Source: Firmicutes bacterium UBA6648
GTDB taxonomy: Bacteria; Bacillota; Clostridia; Peptostreptococcales; Anaerovoracaceae
Direction: 5' to 3'
Assembly (NCBI GenBank): GCA_002455605.1
Contig: DKLE01000209.1
Coordinates: 1 to 8,157, forward strand
Length of the DNA: 8,157 nucleotides
The stretch's first letter is position 1. The number at the start of each line of letters is the position of its first letter. Positions 1 through 5,563 of this stretch are shown piece by piece. The notes beneath the pieces are model-generated. The model worked only from the letters and a program-made list of their open reading frames with translations. It did not search any database and was not told the DNA's origin. The translations under genes were made by a program, and so were the position numbers.

Positions 1-356
1 TTTTGTTAGTTGATGATGCTGCATTTATGCGTATGATGATTAAAGACACTCTGGCAAAAAACGGTTACACAGACTTATATGAAGCCGGGGATGGTGCCCA
101 GGCAGTCGAGAAATATGAGGAAATAAAACCGGATTTAGTGATTATGGACATCACCATGCCTAACATGGATGGCCTTGAGGCTTTAAAGGCTATTACATCA
201 AAACATCCGGATGCAAAAGTGGTTATGTGCTCCGCAATGGGTCAGGAAGCAATGGTAATTGAAGCGATTAAGCTTGGAGCAAAAGACTTTATTGTAAAAC
301 CGTTTAAACCGGACAGAATTTTAAAGACTGTATCTGCGGTTATCCCACAGGCTTAG
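1..356 (+). CDS. cheY: Chemotaxis response regulator CheY, 5'-truncated by window edge
   Basis: Single-domain response regulator that carries the phosphoryl signal from CheA to the flagellar switch in the cytoplasm. The 117 visible codons (from base 3) cover almost the whole receiver domain. They show the acidic pair in LLVDDAAFMR, the phosphoacceptor Asp at visible residue 49 (VIMDITMPNMDG), the conserved Ser at 77 (CSAMGQ) and the Lys at 99 in VKPF. Family members usually run about 120 residues, so only a few N-terminal residues are missing. The TTG at base 3 is an internal Leu of the first beta strand, not a start. There is no output domain. The stop at 354-356 lies 11 bases before fliO, so it is cotranscribed with the export genes. 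This CheY-before-fliO order is common in Clostridia. Confidence 0.93.
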   Translation, partial: LLVDDAAFMRMMIKDTLAKNGYTDLYEAGDGAQAVEKYEEIKPDLVIMDITMPNMDGLEALKAITSKHPDAKVVMCSAMGQEAMVIEAIKLGAKDFIVKPFKPDRILKTVSAVIPQA

Positions 357-362
357 TCTGCT

Positions 363-371
363 AAGGGGTGG
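363..371 (+). promoter_or_regulatory. Ribosome binding site of fliO, overlapping the GTG codon
   Basis: AAGGGGTGG closely matches the anti-SD complement but runs across the only conventional start in this frame, the GTG at 368. A site in this place would serve a start 5-6 bases further on, where the in-frame codon is ATT at 377. Part of it (361-365, CTAAG) can pair with CTTAG at 352-356 in a 5-bp, 4-base-loop hairpin over the cheY stop. Confidence 0.5.
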
Positions 372-730
372 TTAGAATTTTAAGTACTATTATACCATTA
401 TTGCTGGCATTATTGGCAGTGGTTGCTGTGATATATTTAAGTTACATATTCAGCAAGTATGTCGCTTTAGGTGCCAGTAAAATGAGCGGGACTAGGTATA
501 TGCGGGTGGTCGACAGAATGGCCTTAGGGCAGGACAAGATGATGATTATTGTTCAGATTGGCGATAAATACTTTCTGGCGGGAGTAACCTCTCAAAATGT
601 TCAGATTTTAAAGGAGCTTTCAGGAGAGGACCTAATCGAAATGGAAGAGCCAATACAGCCTACTCCGCTTCAGCAGGCCGCATCTTTTAAAAGTGCACTG
701 CAAAAATATATGAATAAAAAAGATGATTAG
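368..730 (+). CDS. fliO: Flagellar biosynthesis protein FliO (FliO/FliZ family)
   Basis: Small membrane protein that assists assembly of the FliP-FliR core of the flagellar export gate. The 120-residue product has one N-terminal transmembrane segment at about residues 5-28, rich in Leu, Val and Ile. A cytoplasmic domain follows with the family pattern MRVVDRMALGQDKMMIIVQIGDKYFLAGV split across residues 45-73. The C-terminus is charged. It lies directly upstream of fliP, its usual place. The start is uncertain: an in-frame stop at 362-364 limits the frame to GTG 368 or something internal, and the SD-like sequence overlaps that GTG, so an ATT start at 377 is possible. The family diverges greatly in sequence, so the call rests on topology, motif pattern and position. 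Confidence 0.85.
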   Translation: MVRILSTIIPLLLALLAVVAVIYLSYIFSKYVALGASKMSGTRYMRVVDRMALGQDKMMIIVQIGDKYFLAGVTSQNVQILKELSGEDLIEMEEPIQPTPLQQAASFKSALQKYMNKKDD

Positions 731-761
731 CAGACGTATAGCTGCAAATAAGAGTATAATT

Positions 762-799
762 GGCCTTTTAGAAGTCGGATATACAAATTCCGAAAGGCC
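762..799 (+). promoter_or_regulatory. Stem-loop in the fliO-fliP gap
   Basis: GGCCTTT at 762-768 pairs with AAAGGCC at 793-799. CGGA at 776-779 pairs with TCCG at 789-792, continuing the stem after a 7-base bulge and leaving a 9-base loop. No T-run follows, so it is unlikely to be a terminator. It lies 25 bases ahead of the fliP start and could be a processing, stability or translation-control element. That role is inference. Confidence 0.35.
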
Positions 800-824
800 G
801 CAAAAAGGAATAAGGTATAGTTAA

Positions 825-1481
825 ATGACTGATGCAATAGTCTCAATAAACGGAACAGGCATGCAGACGCTGGAGATATTAACTCTTTTGACACTAATTG
901 CGCTGCTGCCTTCTATATTGATTATGATGACTTGTTTTACAAGAATTGTCATAGTCCTTTCGCTTTTAAGGAATGCAATGGGTCTGCAGCAGACGCCACC
1001 AAATACTGTTATTATTGGTATTGCATTATTTTTATCACTATTTATAATGCAGCCGGTCATATCAGATATCAATCAAAATGCATATGAGCCATATAAGTCA
1101 GATATGATAACTCAGGAACAGGCTATTGATAATGCGTCTGTTCCCCTTAAACAATTCATGCTGAAGCAGACTAAAATAGAGTCTCTCAATGTGTTTTTAA
1201 ATTTTGCGCATATGGACAAACCAAAGAATTTAATGGATGTTCCCATGCATGTAGTCATCCCGGCATTTATGACCAGTGAGCTGAGTAGAGCTTTTCTAAT
1301 GGGATTTCTGCTTTATATACCATTTCTGGTAATTGATATCATTGTAGCCAGCGTGCTGATGTCAATGGGTATGGTAATGCTGCCGCCTTCGATGATTTCT
1401 ATGCCGTTTAAGCTATTGTTATTCGTAGTGGTAAACGGATGGGAACTGCTGTTTAGCACACTGGTGAGCAGTTTCAACTGA
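825..1481 (+). CDS. fliP: Flagellar type III export gate protein FliP
   Basis: Core subunit of the flagellar export gate. In the known FliP5-FliQ4-FliR1 complex it forms most of the export channel in the membrane. The 218 residues match B. subtilis FliP closely in length and layout. There is a hydrophobic region at about 17-46 containing MMTCFTRIVIVLS, a second at 61-79 after TPPN, a soluble section at 80-140, and the signature C-terminal pair of helices at about 145-178 and 196-214 (PAFMTSEL, PFLVIDIIVASVLMSMGM, LPPSMISMPFKLLLF). There is no signal peptide, unlike many proteobacterial FliPs. The ATG at 825 directly follows an in-frame TAA at 822-824, which fixes the frame's upstream limit. 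An SD-like AAGG lies at 812-815. Unlike its neighbours it has a sizeable upstream gap (94 bases). Confidence 0.97.
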   Translation: MTDAIVSINGTGMQTLEILTLLTLIALLPSILIMMTCFTRIVIVLSLLRNAMGLQQTPPNTVIIGIALFLSLFIMQPVISDINQNAYEPYKSDMITQEQAIDNASVPLKQFMLKQTKIESLNVFLNFAHMDKPKNLMDVPMHVVIPAFMTSELSRAFLMGFLLYIPFLVIDIIVASVLMSMGMVMLPPSMISMPFKLLLFVVVNGWELLFSTLVSSFN

Positions 1482-1499
1482 TGAGTGATAAATTTAAAT

Positions 1500-1504
1500 G
1501 GGGG
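1500..1504 (+). promoter_or_regulatory. Ribosome binding site that selects the second ATG of fliQ
   Basis: GGGGG at 1500-1504 is 5 bases before the ATG at 1510. The earlier in-frame ATG at 1498 overlaps this site and has no SD of its own, so 1510 is the better start. Confidence 0.55.
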
Positions 1505-1509
1505 CAAAA

Positions 1510-1776
1510 ATGGAATCATATACACCGATATTTGACCTGTTGCACACGGCTGTAATTGTAGCTGCCAAGGTTTCTGCACCTATACTTCTGATCAGTATGG
1601 CTGTAGGCCTGATTATTGCTATATTTCAGGCTGCAACCTCCATTCAGGAACAGACCATTACGTTTGTTCCCAAACTGTTTATAATCGGTATTATATTGGT
1701 TATGTCAGGGGCTTGGATTATGGCGACTATGGTAGATTTTACAAAGGCTATTTTTGCCGCCATGCTGGAGTTATAA
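1510..1776 (+). CDS. fliQ: Flagellar type III export gate protein FliQ
   Basis: Small export-gate subunit that packs around the FliP-FliR core in the membrane. From ATG 1510 the product has 88 residues, the usual FliQ length (about 89). It has two transmembrane hairpin segments at about residues 14-40 and 53-75. The family motif GLIIAIFQAATSIQEQTITF spans residues 33-52, followed by VPK. An alternative in-frame ATG at 1498 would add MGAK, but the G-rich SD overlaps it. It begins 28 bases after the fliP stop, and its end is followed almost at once by fliR. The strictly conserved fliP-fliQ-fliR order supports translation from one message. Confidence 0.96.
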   Translation: MESYTPIFDLLHTAVIVAAKVSAPILLISMAVGLIIAIFQAATSIQEQTITFVPKLFIIGIILVMSGAWIMATMVDFTKAIFAAMLEL

Positions 1777-1777
1777 C

Positions 1778-2554
1778 ATGCAGCAGTTTTTAGAAATTGA
1801 TAACTTAACAGCCTTTGGGTTGATTTTAATGAGGATGATGGGGTGCGTAGCATTCAATCCCATACTGGGAAGAAAAAACGTTCCAGGGATGATGAAAGCT
1901 GGTATGGCTTTAATGCTGGCAATTCTAATATATTCCTATTCAGATATATCCACCATAGGCGTAATAACTTCCACTGTAGAATATATTGTTCTTGGACTGA
2001 AAGAATTCTGCGTTGGCTTTGTTGTAGGCTTCGTTGTAAGCCTTTTTTCATATATTATTATTTTGGGCGGGGAAGTAATAGATATGCAGATGGGCCTATC
2101 TATGTCAAAAGTATATGATCCCGCCAGCAATGTATCCATGTCACTAAATGCCACGTTCTATAATGTGTTGTTTATTTTCACCTTTTTTACGGTAAACGGG
2201 CATTTAACTTTATTTAAATTGTTTCTGGATTTGGAAAAGGTGATTCCTTACGGGCATGTACTATTGGGAAGCGATGTGGCAGCCAGTATGATTTCAGTCT
2301 TTTGCCAATGTACAATTTTGGGACTTAAACTAGCCATGCCTATGATAGCGCTGCAATTTTTTGTAGAAATGGGCTTCGGCGTATTAATGAGGAATATTCC
2401 ACAGATTAATGTGATCATGATAAATATTCAAGCTAAAATATTTGTTGGTTTTATTTTTTTAATTGTAATATTTACGCCCATGATGTCTTTTGTAGAAGGG
2501 GCGATTGAACAAATGTTTAATGCTATTATTCAGATGGCAAAGTTAATGGGGTGA
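1778..2554 (+). CDS. fliR: Flagellar type III export gate protein FliR
   Basis: Single-copy export-gate subunit that completes the FliPQR channel and contacts FlhB. The 258-residue product matches B. subtilis FliR in length and is mostly hydrophobic, with segments near residues 12-30, 40-55, 66-100, 124-150, 170-200 and 218-238. Family motifs are visible: GGEVIDMQMG (97-106) followed by DP at 114-115, and the C-terminal IPQINVIMINIQAKI (207-221). The start is ATG 1778, one base after the fliQ stop, with GGAG at 1767-1770 as SD. A TTG at 1754 in the same frame lies inside fliQ and is not needed. The GTGA at its end supplies the SD for flhB. Confidence 0.96.
   Translation: MQQFLEIDNLTAFGLILMRMMGCVAFNPILGRKNVPGMMKAGMALMLAILIYSYSDISTIGVITSTVEYIVLGLKEFCVGFVVGFVVSLFSYIIILGGEVIDMQMGLSMSKVYDPASNVSMSLNATFYNVLFIFTFFTVNGHLTLFKLFLDLEKVIPYGHVLLGSDVAASMISVFCQCTILGLKLAMPMIALQFFVEMGFGVLMRNIPQINVIMINIQAKIFVGFIFLIVIFTPMMSFVEGAIEQMFNAIIQMAKLMG
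2548..2554 (+). promoter_or_regulatory. Ribosome binding site of flhB, containing the fliR stop
   Basis: GGGGTGA includes the fliR TGA stop and lies 6 bases before the TTG at 2561. The spacing is right for that TTG and there is no ATG nearby, which supports a TTG start and fliR-flhB translational coupling. Confidence 0.65.
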
Positions 2555-2560
2555 TAAGGC

Positions 2561-3634
2561 TTGTCACAATCTAAAACAGAAAAAGCGACGCCGAAAAAAC
2601 GTAAAGACGAGCGAAAGAAAGGGAATGTACCCCAGAGTAAGGACGTCACAAGTGTCATCTCCTTGCTGGTAATTTTCTCCGTATTAAAATTAATTTTCCC
2701 TTATATATATGGAGCTACAGAACGCTTTATTGCTTTTATAATGGGAGAAATGGTAACCATGGATCATTACTCGGAGGGTATCGTAACGGATGTTACCGGA
2801 GAAGTAGTTAAATTACTGGTGGTAGCTATTGTCCCCTTATTGTTGATCAGTGCTTCCATAGCCATTATTTCAACCGGTGCTCAGACTAGGTTTTTGTTTT
2901 CCTCAGAAGCTTTAAAGCCTACTTTAAATAAATTTAATCCGTTAAATGGAATAAAAAAAATGTTTTCCATTCGCAGCGGCGTGGAATTGATAAAAAATTT
3001 GATAAAAATAACAATTATTCTTGTTATTTTATATAAATTTATTTATGCAAGAATTGCAGAGATGGCTAAGATGCTCTTTGTGGATCCCCTGCAATCCTCC
3101 ATCTATTTACTGGATGCAGTGGTGAAGATGGTGTACATGGTCAGTATCATCTTTATATTTGTAGCAGGTCTTGATTACTTATACCAGAGATGGGAATATG
3201 AGCGCAAGATTCGAATGAGTAAGCAGGAAATTAAAGAAGAATTTAAGCAAATGGAAGGGGACCCTCAGATAAAGGGCAAGATCAAACAGAAACAGCGGGA
3301 AATGGCTGCTTCAAGAATGATGCAAGCTGTTCCTACTGCGGATGTTGTCATAAGGAACCCGACCCACTTTGCTGTTGCGCTGAAATATGACATGGAAAAT
3401 GACAGAGCACCTGTTGTTGTAGCAAAAGGTCAAGATGAGCTGGCACTCCGAATCGTAGCTATTGCGGAAAGAGCCGGAGTATATGTTATAGAGGACAAGC
3501 CTTTGGCAAGAGCTATTTATGCTACTGCGGAAATAAAAATGGAAATCCCTTATGCCTATTATACCGCTATTGCAGAAATATTCGCATTGGTTTACAGTAT
3601 AAGAAATAATGATAAAAATAAAAAGAGGAATTAG
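2561..3634 (+). CDS. flhB: Flagellar export specificity-switch protein FlhB
   Basis: Membrane component of the flagellar export apparatus. Its cytoplasmic domain switches export from rod/hook to filament substrates after cleaving itself. The 357 residues are of normal length. The N-terminus is the canonical SQSKTEKATPKKRKDERKKG (residues 2-21). Four hydrophobic segments lie near 31-48, 83-105, 146-162 and 184-206. The linker (WEYERKIRMSKQEIKEEFKQ, 211-230) and DPQIKGK (234-240) are typical, and the autocleavage motif NPTH is at 266-269 with cleavage expected after Asn266. The start is TTG 2561, chosen because it restores the family N-terminus and has a well-spaced SD. The gene follows fliR by 6 bases. 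The next gene is not flhA, which often follows flhB in related operons. Confidence 0.97.
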   Translation: MSQSKTEKATPKKRKDERKKGNVPQSKDVTSVISLLVIFSVLKLIFPYIYGATERFIAFIMGEMVTMDHYSEGIVTDVTGEVVKLLVVAIVPLLLISASIAIISTGAQTRFLFSSEALKPTLNKFNPLNGIKKMFSIRSGVELIKNLIKITIILVILYKFIYARIAEMAKMLFVDPLQSSIYLLDAVVKMVYMVSIIFIFVAGLDYLYQRWEYERKIRMSKQEIKEEFKQMEGDPQIKGKIKQKQREMAASRMMQAVPTADVVIRNPTHFAVALKYDMENDRAPVVVAKGQDELALRIVAIAERAGVYVIEDKPLARAIYATAEIKMEIPYAYYTAIAEIFALVYSIRNNDKNKKRN

Positions 3635-3637
3635 CTT

Positions 3638-5056
3638 ATGGCAGATATACTTAGAGTTACTACGCCGTTGACAGGACAGGACGCAGCCAGCAGGATAAGG
3701 CCGAACAGTCAGGAACCCGCAAATTCAAATATAAACAATGTAATTAACCCGAATCGCGTGCCCAGAAACGATTCGAAGGGGTTATATAATGACCAGGAAA
3801 CAAATAAGTTTTCACCAAATCTAAAATCCAACTTTGATACCTTTTTGCAGAAGCTTGCCAAAACTCCCAACATGTCAATGGAAGCAGCAAAATTATTTTT
3901 TACAAGGTATGGAAGTATTATCAGCTCTGGAATGGGTGAAGGCATTGCCTCAGAGATGGCCAAATATCTGGAGATGATGAAAGTAAGCGATGCGGAACTG
4001 TTGGCGCTGCTGAAAGGTATGCAAAATTCATCGGTGAAGTTTACGGGTGATTTTTTTGATATCCTTAGAAATCTAATGAGTAATAAAAATATTTCACCGG
4101 ACGCAAAGTCGCTGATTTTAGAATTCCTGAGAAGATACGATGCCATTACAGCAAACAATCACACACTTTCAAATATCATGTCAAACTTAAATAATATTGC
4201 TGACAGAATGATGCGTTCTTCAGCAGAACAATTAAGACAGCTGATTTCCAGCTTGGATACGACGGCGGGGAAAGGCAGTGTAGACCAGAATCTGAGTAAT
4301 ATGAGGGAAAATATTATTCCGTTTTTATCGAAATACATATCTCAGACGAAAGATTTTGGCAGTGTAAGGGATAATATCAGCTTATTTATTTTAAATTTTA
4401 CCAGATATGAAATGGGGGGCAGAGAAGCCTTCTCAGAAGCTCTTAATTCCCTTTTGGGAATCCCTGAGGTTTCTTCTAAAGTCACCAATAACATGGTGGC
4501 AGAACTGGTAGACAGTATTTTTTCCAATACACAGGGCGACCACACGAGAGTTCTTCAGGATCAGCTGGTAAATATTATAACCAAAGGCTTAGACGGGCAG
4601 GCAGGATACCAGAACACTCAGGTATTTCAAAATATTTTACAGTCAGCCTTGCTGAATGAGAGTGTATATATGCCTTTACTTCATCTGATGATTCCTGCCG
4701 ATTATCATGGCAGACAGATGTTTTCTGAGATTTGGGTAGACCCGGACAGTGACGAAAGAAACGAAAAGGAAAACGGCAATGCTGTTAAACTGTTTGTAAA
4801 ATTTGATATAAGGGACTTAGGTTTCTTTGAAATGGTTCTGCTGGTGCAGAACAGTAAGGTAGATATGCAGCTTTTCTATCCGGAAAACCTGGAGCCCATG
4901 AAGGCTCAGATAAAAGACGGCATTTTTGAGATTATGGAAAGGAATGATTTGAAATTCCGCTCCTACATGGCAGATAAATGTGCTCAGCCGAAACCGATTT
5001 CTGAGGTATTCCCAAAGCTCTTTGAAGGGAGGAATATGGTTAATGTCACAGTCTAA
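3638..5056 (+). CDS. Putative flagellar protein with FliK-like C-terminal domain (YlqG-like)
   Basis: A 472-residue soluble protein of unproven function, with no signal peptide or membrane segment. Residues 1-62 look disordered (rich in Asn, Pro, Ser, Gln). Residues 65-350 look mainly helical with many Met, Asn and Ser residues. The last ~105 residues (about 365-472) follow the pattern of the FliK/Flg_hook C-terminal domain: alternating strands with DIRDLGFFEMVLLV (390-403), then KVDMQLFYPE (407-416), a long helix (418-435) and a final strand ending MVNVTV. FliK homologues measure hook length and trigger the FlhB switch. ATG 3638 follows flhB by 3 bases and has AGAGGA at 3624-3629 as SD. Its end overlaps the FlhB-like gene, as in the B. 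subtilis ylqG-ylqH pair. It may therefore be a FliK paralogue or the operon's FliK itself. The domain call is by eye and moderately sure. Confidence 0.7.
   Translation: MADILRVTTPLTGQDAASRIRPNSQEPANSNINNVINPNRVPRNDSKGLYNDQETNKFSPNLKSNFDTFLQKLAKTPNMSMEAAKLFFTRYGSIISSGMGEGIASEMAKYLEMMKVSDAELLALLKGMQNSSVKFTGDFFDILRNLMSNKNISPDAKSLILEFLRRYDAITANNHTLSNIMSNLNNIADRMMRSSAEQLRQLISSLDTTAGKGSVDQNLSNMRENIIPFLSKYISQTKDFGSVRDNISLFILNFTRYEMGGREAFSEALNSLLGIPEVSSKVTNNMVAELVDSIFSNTQGDHTRVLQDQLVNIITKGLDGQAGYQNTQVFQNILQSALLNESVYMPLLHLMIPADYHGRQMFSEIWVDPDSDERNEKENGNAVKLFVKFDIRDLGFFEMVLLVQNSKVDMQLFYPENLEPMKAQIKDGIFEIMERNDLKFRSYMADKCAQPKPISEVFPKLFEGRNMVNVTV
5025..5033 (+). promoter_or_regulatory. Ribosome binding site of the FlhB-like gene
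   Basis: AAGGGAGGA, inside the end of the preceding gene, is 9 bases before ATG 5043. It is the strongest SD in the window and supports 5043 over a TTG at 4980 in the same frame that has no SD. Confidence 0.7.
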
Positions 5057-5306
5057 CAGTACCAAAAAGGCAGTTGCTTTAAAATATGACGAAAGCCAGG
5101 GTGCGGCTCCAGTAATTGTTGCATCAGGTTTGGGTCACATGGCTGAAAAGCTTGTAGAGGTGGCTAATCAAGCAGATGTACCCGTATATGAGGACACCTC
5201 TTTATCTACCGTTCTTTCCCAACTAGAATTGGGCGCACAGATACCAGAGGAAGTATATCGGGCAGTGGTAGAGATTTATGTATTCTTCTTAAAATTTAAG
5301 CCATAG
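5043..5306 (+). CDS. FlhB C-terminal-domain-like protein (FhlB/YlqH family)
   Basis: An 87-residue cytoplasmic protein that is essentially the FlhB C-terminal cytoplasmic domain on its own. It has no membrane part. Residues 10-16, AVALKYD, are identical to residues 271-277 of the full FlhB encoded upstream. APVIVASG, VEVANQADVPVYED and IPEEVYRAVVEIY continue the alignment to the end. Where FlhB has NPTHF this protein has NSTKK, so the Asn-Pro cleavage site and its His are missing and self-cleavage is not expected. The start is ATG 5043, overlapping the previous gene by 14 bases, which implies coupled translation. Stand-alone copies like this (B. subtilis YlqH, about 93 residues) are known, and their role is poorly defined. 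A hairpin terminator follows 38 bases later, so it probably closes the flagellar transcript. Confidence 0.92.
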   Translation: MSQSNSTKKAVALKYDESQGAAPVIVASGLGHMAEKLVEVANQADVPVYEDTSLSTVLSQLELGAQIPEEVYRAVVEIYVFFLKFKP

Positions 5307-5344
5307 GAACAAACTGCATAAGAAAAAAATAAATTAAGAAAGTA

Positions 5345-5396
5345 AAAGCTTGGAGAGGTGCAGAGAAACAGCAGTTATCCAAGCTTTCGTTATTTT
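5345..5396 (+). terminator. Probable Rho-independent terminator of the flagellar operon
   Basis: AAAGCTTGGA (5345-5354) and TCCAAGCTTT (5378-5387) form a perfect 10-bp stem with a 23-base loop, followed by CGTTATTTT (5388-5396). The U-tract is interrupted and the loop is large, so termination may be partial. It lies between two functionally distinct operons, which supports the call. Confidence 0.7.
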
Positions 5397-5401
5397 GTCA
5401 A

Positions 5402-5419
5402 AAGGGTATTTATACCCTT
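5402..5419. repeat. 18-bp palindrome in the inter-operon gap
   Basis: AAGGGTA and TACCCTT flank TTTA, giving a perfect 7-bp inverted repeat with a 4-base centre. It comes 15 bases after the terminator stem and is not followed by a T-run on the + strand. It could be a second weak stem-loop or a protein-binding operator for the sugar operon. Confidence 0.55.
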
Positions 5420-5463
5420 AAAGTATATATAAAAGTGTTAAGTTTTGTAGTAATATGTCGATA

Positions 5464-5469
5464 TATAAT
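5464..5469 (+). promoter_or_regulatory. Candidate -10 box of the sugar operon promoter
   Basis: A perfect TATAAT lies 95 bases before the rfbF start. No good -35 is seen at 16-18 bases upstream: GTTTTG at 5442-5447 is the closest by spacing and matches poorly, and there is no TGN extension. The surrounding DNA is very AT-rich, so chance matches are likely. The operon needs a promoter in this gap if the terminator works. Confidence 0.3.
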
Positions 5470-5498
5470 TCATAAAATATACGATGCAATTAGAGAAT

Positions 5499-5538
5499 GT
5501 TAGGAAATTTGTTTTCCAACTGTTCAAAAGTTAACAGT
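5499..5538 (+). promoter_or_regulatory. Two overlapping leader hairpins ahead of rfbF
   Basis: GTT-A-GGAAA (5499-5507) pairs with TTTCCAAC (5513-5520) with one bulged A. ACTGTT (5519-5524) pairs with AACAGT (5533-5538). The two stems share 5519-5520, so they cannot both be complete. They sit just upstream of the rfbF SD (AAAGGAG, 5544-5550). A leader control role is possible but not shown, since the stems are short and AT-rich. Confidence 0.3.
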
Positions 5539-5563
5539 CACCAAAAGGAGTTAAACAGCGTAG

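Noticed and set aside
3..5. TTG at base 3 as the cheY start
   Set aside because: It is the second Leu of the conserved first strand (LLVDDAAFMR). The true start lies left of the window.
723..1481. Upstream frame plus fliP as one gene split by a nonsense mutation
   Set aside because: The upstream peptide is not signal-like, and FliP from ATG 825 already matches the full length of signal-less Firmicute FliP.
1754..1777. TTG at 1754 as the fliR start
   Set aside because: It lies inside fliQ, adds eight residues unlike any FliR N-terminus, and ATG 1778 has its own SD.
3709..4158. 149-codon open frame on the - strand opposite the FliK-like gene
   Set aside because: It is a shadow of an AT-rich coding strand. 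No family resemblance and no convincing SD seen, and the + strand gene is supported by operon structure.
4980..5042. TTG at 4980 as the start of the FlhB-like gene
   Set aside because: It would add 21 residues with no FlhB similarity and has no SD, while ATG 5043 follows a near-perfect SD.
5373..5401. TTGACA on the - strand (5401-5396) as a leftward promoter
   Set aside because: No -10-like sequence at 16-18 bases and no leftward gene to serve.
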